This document shows, piece by piece, positions 1 to 8,876 of a DNA stretch of 64,000 nt; position 1 is the first letter of the stretch; every line of letters begins with the position of its first letter. The stretch is from Franzmannia pantelleriensis (lineage in GTDB: Bacteria > Pseudomonadota > Gammaproteobacteria > Pseudomonadales > Halomonadaceae), in NCBI RefSeq assembly GCF_900102875.1, contig NZ_FNGH01000002.1, positions 186,001 to 250,000 on the forward strand. The letters run 5' to 3'. The translations under genes were made by a program, and so were the position numbers. The notes under the pieces are model-generated. The model was not told the DNA's origin. It did not search any database and was given only the letters and a program-made list of their open reading frames with translations.

Positions 1-2
1 GC

Positions 3-212
3 ATCGCCGGCAAGGTGTCGATGGATATGCTCACCGTGGATGTCACGGATATCCCCGAGGCGCGTATCGGCAGCGAGGTGGTGCTATGGGGGCAGGCAAG
101 CAACGGCGCGCTGCTGTCGGTGGACGAGGTGGCGCGCCACTGCACCACGATCAGTTATACCCTGCTTACCGGGGTGCTGCCGAGGGTCCCGAGACGGTAT
201 CATGGCGGCTGA
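3..212 (+). CDS. alr: Alanine racemase, C-terminal fragment
   Basis: The window opens inside this frame, so only the last 69 codons are present. The segment beginning VSMDMLTVDVTD and continuing through VVLWG to SYTLLTG matches the C-terminal beta domain of biosynthetic or catabolic alanine racemase (PLP enzyme, L-Ala to D-Ala for peptidoglycan). The Met-Asp-Met motif in that region is typical of the family. The catalytic lysine and most of the barrel lie left of the window. The end is followed at once by the lipid A acyltransferase gene. The alternative start of that gene at 202 would overlap this stop, but the preferred start at 232 does not. Confidence 0.85.
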   Translation: MAGKVSMDMLTVDVTDIPEARIGSEVVLWGQASNGALLSVDEVARHCTTISYTLLTGVLPRVPRRYHGG

Positions 213-231
213 TTTCAGCTGCGAGACCACC

Positions 232-1146
232 ATGTCCAAGGATGCTTCCTCGTCGTTTCTCCATCCGCGCTATTGGGGGGCGGGCCTTGCCATCGGCCTG
301 ATGCGGGTCGGTGCCTGGCTGCCGTGGCGCGTCAAGCTGGTGGTGGGGCGAACCATCGGCTGGCTGGCCTGGCGTCTGGCCAAGCGCCGTCGGCGCATCA
401 CCGAAACTAATATCGCGCTGTGCTTTCCCGAGCTCGATGCAACGGCGCAGCGTAGGCTGGTGCGCGAGACCTTTCTGGCCAATGGAATCGGCATTCTCGA
501 AACCGCCACCGGCTGGTGCCGCGACCCGGAGCATCTGCGCCATCGCGTTACCTTCAAGGGGCAGGAGCATATGGCCAGGGTGCAGGCCGAGGGCAAAGGG
601 GCACTGATCATCGGCGTGCACTTCTCGACCCTCGATCTCGGCGGCGCGCTGCACTCGCTGTTCTTTCCCGCCGACGTGGTCTATCGACCGCACAATAACG
701 CGCTGTTCGAGCGCTTCATGACCCGAGCCCGCAAGCGGATCTTTGGCACCGCCATCGATCGCCATGACTTGCGTGGTGTGGTGCGACGGATCAAGGCCGG
801 GCATCACGTCTGGTACTCGCCGGATCAGGACTTCGGTCGTGATGTCAGCGTCTTTGCGCCGTTCTTCGGCGTCGACGCCGCCTCGATCAAGCTGACCGCC
901 AAGATCGCTCGCATGACCGGCGCGCCGGTCATGCCGCTGATGTTCCATCGCAACCCGGACAATCGCACCTACACCCTCGAGTACCTGCCGCCGCTGGAGA
1001 ACTTCCCCAGCGGTGACGAAGTCGCCGATGCGGCGCGCATCAACGCCTTCATCGAAGCTGCGATTCGCAAGCATCCCGAGCAGTACCTATGGCTGCATCG
1101 GCGCTTCAAGACCCGCCCGGAAGGCGAGCCGTCGTTGTATTCGTAG
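232..1146 (+). CDS. lpxL: Lipid A biosynthesis lauroyl acyltransferase (LpxL/HtrB family)
   Basis: A 304-aa inner-membrane acyltransferase that adds a secondary acyl chain to Kdo2-lipid IVA. The start at 232 is chosen because the N-terminus (MSKDASSSFLHPRYW) lines up with E. coli LpxL, which begins just before a similar LHPRYW block. A further in-frame ATG at 202 overlaps alr and has no well-spaced ribosome binding site. A hydrophobic segment (about residues 20-35) is followed by a basic stretch (KRRRR). The family HX4D motif is present as His130-Phe-Ser-Thr-Leu-Asp135, and downstream come YRPHNN, DQDFG and the C-terminal YLWLHRRFKTRP block. LpxM or LpxP are possible alternatives, but the N-terminus favours LpxL. 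Lipid A acyl specificity cannot be read from sequence alone. Confidence 0.9.
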   Translation: MSKDASSSFLHPRYWGAGLAIGLMRVGAWLPWRVKLVVGRTIGWLAWRLAKRRRRITETNIALCFPELDATAQRRLVRETFLANGIGILETATGWCRDPEHLRHRVTFKGQEHMARVQAEGKGALIIGVHFSTLDLGGALHSLFFPADVVYRPHNNALFERFMTRARKRIFGTAIDRHDLRGVVRRIKAGHHVWYSPDQDFGRDVSVFAPFFGVDAASIKLTAKIARMTGAPVMPLMFHRNPDNRTYTLEYLPPLENFPSGDEVADAARINAFIEAAIRKHPEQYLWLHRRFKTRPEGEPSLYS

Positions 1147-1285
1147 CCTATCGGCCAATGACACGGACTTGACGTGTCGGTCAATCCGAACAAGGCTGTA
1201 GCGGATGGCTGACATCGCGTCGGCCAATGGAGCGCCGGATCGTGGTATGGATCCGGAGGATCGATAACAGAGGAAAGGAGTTCCC

Positions 1286-1441
1286 ATGCTTGGCAACGCC
1301 ATGCTGTTTCTTATCATTGCCGTGATTGCCGCCGTACTGGGCTTTAGCGGCATTGCCGGGGTCGCATCGACCATTGCACAGATCCTGTTCGTGCTATTTC
1401 TGATCTTGTTCGTGGTCTCGCTGATTCGCGGACGACGCTGA
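1286..1441 (+). CDS. DUF1328 small membrane protein (YtjA-like)
   Basis: A 51-aa very hydrophobic peptide with two membrane helices (about residues 4-20 and 30-47) and a basic RGRR tail. The order [16 protein letters not shown] is typical of DUF1328/YtjA proteins, whose function is unknown and which often rise in envelope stress. The ATG at 1286 has a strong AGGAAAGGAG ribosome binding site 5-6 nt upstream, which supports real translation despite the short length. The upstream gap (1147-1285) contains a short inverted repeat, GACACG...CGTGTC, around 1160-1180. Confidence 0.85.
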   Translation: MLGNAMLFLIIAVIAAVLGFSGIAGVASTIAQILFVLFLILFVVSLIRGRR

Positions 1442-1483
1442 CCCCCGAGCCGAGTCGTGCTCTTAGACGACCACAAAACACGC

Positions 1484-1508
1484 AAGGCCCCGCCATTGGC
1501 GGGGCCTT
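1484..1508 (-). terminator. Rho-independent terminator of ettA
   Basis: A perfect 11-bp GC-rich stem (AAGGCCCCGCC with GGCGGGGCCTT) and a 3-nt loop. On the minus strand it follows the ettA stop by about 20 nt and is followed by a T-rich stretch (GTGTTTTGTGG). It may also stop transcription from the DUF1328 gene on the plus strand, although the T-run is poorer on that side. Confidence 0.75.
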
Positions 1509-1529
1509 GTGCGTTTCAGTGCAGGGCGA

Positions 1530-3191
<1,662 letters not shown>

Positions 3192-3299
3192 GGGATTCCA
3201 TCTGGGTTGCGGGTTTCAGTGGCCACGATGATAGTGGCCGGGGCGACGAATGGCTAGTTTACCCAGTGGCGCCGCCCAAGATGATGTCTCGGGTTGGCG

Positions 3300-3518
3300 C
3301 TACTCCTCTTCGTCGTCGAGCAGCCAGTCGTCCTCGATGGCGCGCTTGAGGCGTCGCTCCTCGAGCAGGCTCTCTACCTGGCGGCGCGCGCGTAGGGTAT
3401 CGGCACGCGAGCTACTGCGGGTGCGGGGTTCCTGCTCGGGGAGGTAGCTGTCGTCATTGACGGCGTCGAAAATGTCCTGCTCGTCGCTGAGGGTATTGGT
3501 GAGATGATCTCGGCGCAT
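3300..3518 (-). CDS. PA3496-like small acidic protein
   Basis: A 72-aa acidic protein. The start at 3518 (MRRDHLTNTL) is preferred over an ATG 15 nt upstream because GGGAGG lies 7 nt before it. The C-terminal half is a charged helix (ARRQVESLLEERRLKRAIEDDWLLDDEEE spans the last 29 residues) with the arrangement of arginine and glutamate pairs found in the PA3496 family of Pseudomonas, tentatively linked to envelope integrity. No signal peptide or membrane segment is visible. The assignment rests on that C-terminal pattern only. Confidence 0.6.
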   Translation of the reverse strand: MRRDHLTNTLSDEQDIFDAVNDDSYLPEQEPRTRSSSRADTLRARRQVESLLEERRLKRAIEDDWLLDDEEE

Positions 3519-3608
3519 GCGATGCCCTCCCATGACCGGTCGAAAGATCGATAGGGCTATCTCGACGATGCTGTTGGGAGATAGCGGTCAATGGCAGCAG
3601 CGTGGCTA

Positions 3609-3636
3609 CCATCAGGATGACGTGGCATCCTGATGG
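3609..3636. other. Perfect inverted repeat between small ORF and LOV gene
   Basis: The arms CCATCAGGATG and CATCCTGATGG (11 bp, perfect) flank a 6-nt loop. It lies about 75 nt after the LOV gene stop on the minus strand and about 90 nt before the PA3496-like start. Neither side has a clear T-run, so it is either a weak or factor-dependent terminator or an operator. The spacer also has an uninterrupted run of seven T at about 3681 on the plus strand. Confidence 0.45.
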
Positions 3637-3709
3637 CCTTATAGCCTCGACGGCTGGGTAGAGCAAGAGGTGGGAGGCGGTTTTTTTGCTGCTCGGGTGG
3701 GTCAGGGGC

Positions 3710-4141
3710 TCAGTGGCCCTGCTCGGCGCGTAGCCGCTCGACCTCGAGCTGGGCTTCGACGCGCTCGGTCACATCCTTCTGGACGCCGATGTAGTAGGTC
3801 AGCTGGTCGGCGTCATCGAACATCGGGGTGATCGACAGTTCGTTCCAGAACAGCGTTCCGTCCTTGCGATAGTTGCGCAGCACTTCACGGCATGGCCGCC
3901 CCTCGGCCAGCGCCTGTCGAATGTTGTCGAGACCCGGCTGGTCGCGATCATCGTTCTGCAGGAAGCGGCAGTCGCGGTAGAGGATCTCATCGGCACTATA
4001 GCCGGTCAGGCGCTCGAAGCCCTGATTGACGTATATCAGGATGTTTTCGTCACCCTCCTGCTCGGCCACCACGATGCCGTCTTCCGAGGCATCGATGATG
4101 CGTTCCAGCAGGGCTGGGCTGATCATGGGCGGTCTTTTCAT
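3710..4141 (-). CDS. Short LOV-domain blue-light photoreceptor
   Basis: A 143-aa protein made of a single PAS/LOV domain with a short C-terminal helix and no output domain. The flavin adduct motif is present as DCRFLQ with Cys58 (family consensus NCRFLQ). The flavin-contact residues Asn90 and Asn100 (RNYRKDG and FWNELSITP) and Gln121 (IGVQKDV) are all in place. Layout and length closely match the short LOV proteins PpSB1-LOV and PpSB2-LOV of Pseudomonas putida. Such proteins form a reversible Cys-FMN adduct under blue light and signal by dimer changes. The gene follows an MFS transporter on the same strand but has its own promoter. A second in-frame Met at residue 6 is a possible start. Confidence 0.9.
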   Translation of the reverse strand: MKRPPMISPALLERIIDASEDGIVVAEQEGDENILIYVNQGFERLTGYSADEILYRDCRFLQNDDRDQPGLDNIRQALAEGRPCREVLRNYRKDGTLFWNELSITPMFDDADQLTYYIGVQKDVTERVEAQLEVERLRAEQGH

Positions 4142-4180
4142 GCGCGCGCGTTCCTATCGTACCCGAGTTCGTTAACCTTC

Positions 4181-4219
4181 GTCTGGCTACATAATGGCCA
4201 GACGTGGCTGGCATTTCAA
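4181..4219 (-). promoter_or_regulatory. Promoter of the LOV gene with overlapping dyad
   Basis: On the minus strand TTGAAA (4219-4214) is followed after exactly 17 bp by CATTAT (4196-4191), a good sigma-70 pair about 50 nt before the LOV start. A perfect 7-bp inverted repeat (GTCTGGC, 9-nt spacer, GCCAGAC; 4181-4203) covers the -10 element, which is where a repressor would be expected to bind. The binding factor is not known. Confidence 0.5.
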
Positions 4220-4246
4220 TGTGTTGCCGTTTTGAGTGGATAATGC

Positions 4247-5563
4247 TCACTGCTCGACCTCGGGCAAGCGCTGGGCACAGAAGGCGGCACTCAGGGCGGT
4301 GGCGGCGAGTATCGCCAGCAGTGCGGTAGTGCCCAACCACTGGGCCAGCGCGCCGATGACACCACCCACGACCAGCATCAGCGCACCTGTGAGGGTATTC
4401 GACAGCGCTACATAGAGCGCCCGTTGGTCGTGGCTGGCCATGTCGACCAGATAGGTCTTGCGTCCCAGGCGTACCCCCGCGTGGACCACCACCAGCAGCC
4501 CGTAGCCCAGTGCATAGGGCCACACCGTCTCGCTCCAGCCACCGGGTAACCAGGCGACGCCGGCCACCAGCAGGCAGCACAGCGTGGTTCCCAGACCGGC
4601 GTCGCGCATCACTTGCCGGCTCGAGGCATCGGCGCGTTTGCCCCACAGCGGGCTGGCCAGCATTCCGGCCAGGCCCGAAATGACGATCAGAATGCCCAGT
4701 CCGCCCAGCTCAGTACCACTCTGCTGCTGGCCGAGCAGGGCGATATAGGGCAGTGCCAGGGCGCTGGCAAGCAGCAGGGCACGGGCCAGATTGAAGTGCA
4801 GAAAGTCGCGGTCGTCGCGCAGCAAACGCAGTCCCAGCTTGATACTGTCCCAGGCGTTCTCGCCGCCCTCCACGGCACCCGGTACTTCGACGATCCGTGC
4901 GGCACACAGCGCATTCAGCGCCCAGCTAAATGCCGCCACGCAAAGCAACACCGCCAACGCCAGTTCGCCGGGGCGTTCGTCGAATAGCATCAATACCGCA
5001 CCGGCGATGAGGGTTGCGGCGCCCGCCACGCTGCCGCTCCAGCCCATCAGGGTACCGCGGCGCTGTTTGCTGATGGTCTTGCCCAGCACGTCCTTGGTGG
5101 CAATCGACGATATCCCCCGCGCCAGCGACAGCATTACCAGGGCCGCCAACACCAGTGCGCCGCCCACTCCCCCAGCGCCGAACAGCGCCAGCAGTGCCAG
5201 CAGCAGGGCGGCTGCGGCCTGCAGTCCGCCGCCGATGGCCCAGGCCCACTTGCGCTTGGGCTTGAGACGGATAAAACCGGCCACGAACAGCTGCGGCAGC
5301 AATGAGCCCGATTCGCGGATCGGCACCAGCAGGCCTACCATCCACAGCGGGGCGCCGATCACCCCCAGCAGCCACGGCAGCACCAACCTGGCGCTAGCCA
5401 GCTCATCGGCCAGCTTGTTACCCAGCGCTGCCAGCAGATGCAGGGAGAAATTTCGCGGTTGCTCATGACAGGCCTCATCGGGAATGTCCTTGCACATGCG
5501 GCTGTCGTCATCGCCGGTCAGCCACTCATAGAGGCGGGTCTGGCTGATGTCGGGGGCGGCCAT
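4247..5563 (-). CDS. MFS transporter
   Basis: A 438-aa integral membrane protein with about 11-12 hydrophobic segments and loop motifs of the major facilitator family (for example RLKPKRKWAW between helices 2 and 3, LGRKTYLVD in the second half). The start at 5563 is chosen for its AAGGAG ribosome binding site 5 nt upstream, not the longer frame to 5626. The N-terminus carries a soluble stretch of about 45 residues before the first helix (LYEWLTGDDDSRMCKDIPDEACHEQP). Substrate unknown. It is divergent from the SelW-like gene with a 56-bp gap and upstream of the LOV gene on the same strand. Confidence 0.8.
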   Translation of the reverse strand: MAAPDISQTRLYEWLTGDDDSRMCKDIPDEACHEQPRNFSLHLLAALGNKLADELASARLVLPWLLGVIGAPLWMVGLLVPIRESGSLLPQLFVAGFIRLKPKRKWAWAIGGGLQAAAALLLALLALFGAGGVGGALVLAALVMLSLARGISSIATKDVLGKTISKQRRGTLMGWSGSVAGAATLIAGAVLMLFDERPGELALAVLLCVAAFSWALNALCAARIVEVPGAVEGGENAWDSIKLGLRLLRDDRDFLHFNLARALLLASALALPYIALLGQQQSGTELGGLGILIVISGLAGMLASPLWGKRADASSRQVMRDAGLGTTLCCLLVAGVAWLPGGWSETVWPYALGYGLLVVVHAGVRLGRKTYLVDMASHDQRALYVALSNTLTGALMLVVGGVIGALAQWLGTTALLAILAATALSAAFCAQRLPEVEQ

Positions 5564-5619
5564 GTAGGCTCCTTGGCTGGTATCATCGGGAGCTTCATTG
5601 TTGCGACAGGACGGCCGCG

Positions 5620-5889
5620 ATGTCACGCATCCGCATCCACTACTGTACCCAGTGCCAATGGCTGTTACGCAGCGCTTGGCTGGCCCAAGAGTTACTTTCC
5701 ACCTTTGGTGAGGCCCTTGACGAGGTCGCGTTGGTACCCAGCCACGGCGGCCATTTCGAGATTTTCTATGACCACGAGTCGATCTGGGAGCGCAAGCGCG
5801 ACGATGGCTTCCCCGACAGCAAGGCGCTCAAGCGGCTGGTACGCGATCGCCTAGACCCGCAGCGTGATCTGGGGCACGTCGATCGCTGA
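5620..5889 (+). CDS. SelT/SelW/SelH (Rdx) family protein
   Basis: An 89-aa thioredoxin-like protein with the family redox motif near the N-terminus, here Cys9-Thr-Gln-Cys12 in IHYCTQCQWLLRSAWLAQEL. This is the cysteine form of selenoprotein W; no in-frame TGA is involved. The second half contains the conserved GGHFEIFYD and IWERKRDDGFPDSKALKRLVRD blocks. Members are thought to act in thiol redox chemistry, but the bacterial role is not established. The next gene starts 21 nt downstream and may be co-transcribed. Confidence 0.88.
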   Translation: MSRIRIHYCTQCQWLLRSAWLAQELLSTFGEALDEVALVPSHGGHFEIFYDHESIWERKRDDGFPDSKALKRLVRDRLDPQRDLGHVDR

Positions 5890-5910
5890 GCCACCCTCCA
5901 AGGAGAGCAC

Positions 5911-6804
5911 ATGACACAGGAACGTCAGGCGATGCTGTGCGGCCTCGGGGCCGTCGCGCTATGGTCGACGGTGGCGACTGCCTTCAAGGTGGCGCTGGAT
6001 TACATGTCGCCACTGGAGTTGATGTGGCTTGCAGCGCTGGTCTCCTGGGGGCTGCTGGGCGTACTGGTGACGCGCCAGGGCGACATGGCTGTCGCGCTGC
6101 GGCAAGGCTGGCGAACCGCCGCCTGGGCCGGGCTGATGAATCCGGTGGCTTACTATCTGCTGCTGTTTGCTGCTTACGACCGCCTGCCGGGCCAGGAGGC
6201 CATGGCTCTCAACTACACCTGGGCACTGGCCATGGCGCTGCTGGCGGTACCCATTCTCGGGCAGCGGTTGACCCGCATTGATGTTGCCGCTGGCCTGATT
6301 GCCTACGCTGGCGTGTGGGTGATCGCCACACGCGGGGCGGTGTTCGATGTGGCCTTTGCCGATCCGCTGGGGGTGGCCCTGGCCCTGGCCTCGACGCTGC
6401 TCTGGGCGCTCTATTGGCTGTTCAACGCACGTGACCATCGCCCGCCGCTGGTGGCCCAGTGGCAGAACTTCAGCGTTGGCCTGCCGGTGCTGACGCTGTT
6501 GCTGATGACGCTTGGGCCGGGACTGCAGTGGCACGGTTGGGGCGGCCTCTCGGCGGGCATCTACGTCGGATTATTCGAGATGGGTGTGGCGTTCGTGCTG
6601 TGGCAGTTTGCCGTGCAGCGTATCTCGCGTACGGCGCGAGTCGCCAATCTGATCTTCCTTTCACCACCGGTCTCGCTGCTGCTGCTGTTCCTGATAGTCG
6701 GCGAGCCGATCATGGCCTCGACCCTGGTGGGGCTGGTGCTGATCCTCGGTGGGCTTGGGCTGCAGCAGTGGCAGAAGACGCCAGCGGCTCAAGAGAGCAG
6801 CTGA
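5911..6804 (+). CDS. DMT family (EamA) exporter, YddG-like
   Basis: A 297-aa protein with ten membrane helices arranged as two EamA repeats. The first repeat has LWSTVATAFKVAL and the second FADPLGVALALASTLLWALYWL, typical of drug/metabolite transporters and in particular the YddG group of aromatic amino acid exporters. The start at 5911 has AAGGAGAGCAC upstream. Its 3' end overlaps the convergent toxin gene by 16 bp. Substrate is inferred only from the subfamily resemblance. Confidence 0.8.
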   Translation: MTQERQAMLCGLGAVALWSTVATAFKVALDYMSPLELMWLAALVSWGLLGVLVTRQGDMAVALRQGWRTAAWAGLMNPVAYYLLLFAAYDRLPGQEAMALNYTWALAMALLAVPILGQRLTRIDVAAGLIAYAGVWVIATRGAVFDVAFADPLGVALALASTLLWALYWLFNARDHRPPLVAQWQNFSVGLPVLTLLLMTLGPGLQWHGWGGLSAGIYVGLFEMGVAFVLWQFAVQRISRTARVANLIFLSPPVSLLLLFLIVGEPIMASTLVGLVLILGGLGLQQWQKTPAAQESS

Positions 6805-7124
6805 TATTCGAAGAGCAAATGCTTGAAGTCCTGACGCTGGTGCGCGAACAGGAAAACGGAAACCTGCTCCTGTTCCGGCCAAAGGCGATAGATGATGCGA
6901 TAGCCGTCCACCAGCAGCTCTCGATAATGGCCAATGCCGAGTTCAAGGGCTAACCGGCACACAGGATAGGTATTGGGGTGAGTCGAAAGGCGTTCGACCG
7001 CGGTGGCGATGAGGTGCAGGGAAATGTCCTCTACCCTGTACAATGGGAGGCCCAGCTCGTCGAGCAAGAAGTTTTCACAGGTTTCGAGCGAGGCGTCAGC
7101 GGTCTCTTCGATTGTCACGTTCAC
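6789..7124 (-). CDS. RelE/ParE-type toxin
   Basis: A 111-aa protein in the ParE/RelE fold. The N-terminus (VTIEETADASLETCENFL) is the first strand and helix, the middle LSTHPNTYPVCRLALELGIGHYRELLVDGYRIIYRL is the conserved core, and VSVFLFAHQRQDFKHLL is the last strand. It follows a Phd-like antitoxin by 11 nt on the same strand, as in type II modules. Family members poison gyrase (ParE) or cleave mRNA (RelE); the LVDGYRIIYRL pattern with few catalytic basic residues leans to ParE. Confidence 0.85.
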   Translation of the reverse strand: MNVTIEETADASLETCENFLLDELGLPLYRVEDISLHLIATAVERLSTHPNTYPVCRLALELGIGHYRELLVDGYRIIYRLWPEQEQVSVFLFAHQRQDFKHLLFEYQLLS

Positions 7125-7135
7125 TTGAGGCGCCG

Positions 7136-7399
7136 TTACATCGACTCGCCGCGTCTACTGGCGTGGCGGGCCCTGACTTTTTCCATGAATTCATCGGCGC
7201 TCATGGTCTTGCCGTCCTCGCGGCTTTTCTCGCCCAGGCTCAGCAGCTTGAGCAAGGCAATGGCCTGCTCGCGCCGCTCATGAGCCGCATACGATTGGAC
7301 CACATAAGTGGGCTTCCCTTTCTGGGTAATCACCAGCGGTTCTGCTACATCGAGAGTGGCCGCATTCTGCTTCAGGTAACTGATGGTTTCAGTGCGCAT
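7136..7399 (-). CDS. Phd/YefM-type antitoxin
   Basis: An 87-aa antitoxin. The N-terminal DNA-binding half has the family pattern of residues leading to EPLVITQKGKPTYVVQSYAAHERREQAIALLKLL, and the C-terminal half is charged and probably unfolded until it binds the toxin. It precedes the toxin gene, the usual order for autoregulated pairs. The upstream region on the minus strand contains the short repeat GTCCA twice, 12 bp apart, within GGTCCAATTTTAGTCCA (about 7427-7443), a possible operator. Confidence 0.85.
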   Translation of the reverse strand: MRTETISYLKQNAATLDVAEPLVITQKGKPTYVVQSYAAHERREQAIALLKLLSLGEKSREDGKTMSADEFMEKVRARHASRRGESM

Positions 7400-7459
7400 G
7401 GCGATGTCCGGTTAATTCCAGAAGGTCCAATTTTAGTCCACGTATGGTTCGGTTGCCAG

Positions 7460-8161
7460 TCACTGGGCTGAACCACTGGCCAGCGTCGCCCCCCTTTGCT
7501 CCAACCAGCGTTCCAATTCAGGCCAGACGTTGTCCAGAATGACAGGTTGAGCGCTGGCGGTCGGGTGAATGCCATCGGACTGCATCATCCCGTCCTCCAG
7601 CGCCACGCCATCGAGCAGGAAGGGCACGAGGGCGACGTCGTACTCCTCTGCGAGGTCCCGATAGACACCGGTGAAGGCATCGCGATAGGCCTGACCGTAG
7701 TTGGGAGGGATATCGATGCCCAGCAGCAGCACCTCGGCATCCGCGGCCTGGCTGGCTTCGATCATGTCGGCCAGGTTGTGGCGCATCTGCTGCGGGGGTA
7801 GGCCGCGCAGGCCATCGTTGCCACCAAGCTCCAATAGCACCAACTGCGGTTCGTGCTGTCCCAACAGGTCGGGCAGGCGCTGGGCGCCACCGGAGGTGGT
7901 TTCGCCGCTGATGCTGGCGTTGACGACTGCCACCTCGCCATCGAGTCGCTCGTTGAGCAGATGCACCCAGCCCTCCTCTTGTTCGATGCCATATGCCGCA
8001 CTGAGGCTGTCGCCCAGCACCAGCAGGGTGGGGGATGTGTCGGCATGGGCCACAGGCCATGCGATGATGGTCACGATACTTACTGCGCCCGCTACGAGCG
8101 CGCGGGCGATGCGTTGGCGCAGATCACCAGCCAACCCCAGCACAGGGAAACCGCTTGTCAT
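7460..8161 (-). CDS. tesA: Periplasmic arylesterase/lysophospholipase TesA (SGNH hydrolase)
   Basis: A 233-aa GDSL-family hydrolase. The start at 8161 is set by an AAGGAG ribosome binding site. A signal peptide ends at about residue 40 (VAHA-DTSP). Block I is GDSLSAAYGI with nucleophile Ser52; block III is ELGGNDGLRG; block V is SDGIHPTAS with the Asp-His pair. This matches TesA (thioesterase I/protease I/lysophospholipase L1). It is divergent from ybbA, as in E. coli, but here the two start codons overlap by 2 bp. Confidence 0.94.
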   Translation of the reverse strand: MTSGFPVLGLAGDLRQRIARALVAGAVSIVTIIAWPVAHADTSPTLLVLGDSLSAAYGIEQEEGWVHLLNERLDGEVAVVNASISGETTSGGAQRLPDLLGQHEPQLVLLELGGNDGLRGLPPQQMRHNLADMIEASQAADAEVLLLGIDIPPNYGQAYRDAFTGVYRDLAEEYDVALVPFLLDGVALEDGMMQSDGIHPTASAQPVILDNVWPELERWLEQRGATLASGSAQ

Positions 8162-8876
8162 GTCAAACTCCTTGAAGACGGATGCTACCGCGATTCTACA
8201 CGCCCGAGGCTTGGGCAAGCAGGTCACCAGCGGCGACAAGCCGCTAACCATTTTGAGCGATCTCGACCTCGATGTGTTCCCCGGAGAGACGTTGGCGATT
8301 CTGGGTGCCAGCGGTGCCGGCAAGTCGACGCTGCTGGGGCTGCTGGCGGCGCTGGATCAGCCCACCAGCGGCGAGCTGAGCCTATTCGGTGAACCGCTGG
8401 CGAACCTCGACGAGGATGGCCGCGCCCAGCTGCGCGCCGGTCGCGTCGGCTTCGTGTTCCAGAACTTCCAACTGCTGCCCACCCTGACGGCGCTCGAGAA
8501 CGTGCTGCTGCCGCTGGAGTTAGCACCACTGACCGACAGCGAGCAGCGCGGCCGTGACTGGCTGACCCGGGTGGGCCTGGGCGAGCGGCTCAGCCACCTG
8601 CCCAAGCAGCTCTCCGGCGGTGAGCAGCAGCGTGTGGCGGTTGCCCGTGCCTTTGTTACCGACCCCCAACTGGTGTTCGCCGATGAGCCCACCGGCAACC
8701 TCGACCCGGCAACTGGCAAGCGCATCATCGACCTGCTGTTTGCGCTCAACCGCGAGGCAGGCACGACGCTGGTCCTGGTCACCCACGACCATGCCCTGGC
8801 GCGGCGCTGTGACCGTTGCCTGCGTTTGGATGGCGGTCAGCTCGAGCCGCTGCTGCTGGAAGAGGTCGAGGCATGA
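8160..8876 (+). CDS. ybbA: ABC transporter ATP-binding protein YbbA
   Basis: A 238-aa ABC ATPase of the LolD/MacB/YbbA group. Walker A is GASGAGKST (residues 49-57), the signature is [14 protein letters not shown], Walker B is [12 protein letters not shown], and the switch His lies in LVTHDHALA. Its partner permease ybbP overlaps it by ATGA. The ATG at 8160 shares two bases with the tesA start on the other strand; AGGGAA lies about 10 nt upstream. An in-frame TTG at 8172 is an alternative start and would remove the overlap. Confidence 0.92.
   Translation: MSNSLKTDATAILHARGLGKQVTSGDKPLTILSDLDLDVFPGETLAILGASGAGKSTLLGLLAALDQPTSGELSLFGEPLANLDEDGRAQLRAGRVGFVFQNFQLLPTLTALENVLLPLELAPLTDSEQRGRDWLTRVGLGERLSHLPKQLSGGEQQRVAVARAFVTDPQLVFADEPTGNLDPATGKRIIDLLFALNREAGTTLVLVTHDHALARRCDRCLRLDGGQLEPLLLEEVEA

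Noticed and set aside
166-1074. Long minus-strand ORF opposite lpxL (302 codons)
   Set aside because: GC-rich DNA leaves long open frames opposite real genes. It has no family match, no ribosome binding site and poor amino acid makeup. The same holds for the large frames opposite glyA, ilvD, the Lon-type gene, tcuA and gshA.
1160-1200. FNR-like TTGAC...GTCAA after lpxL
   Set aside because: The spacing between half sites is 6, not 4, and the gene downstream does not suggest oxygen control.
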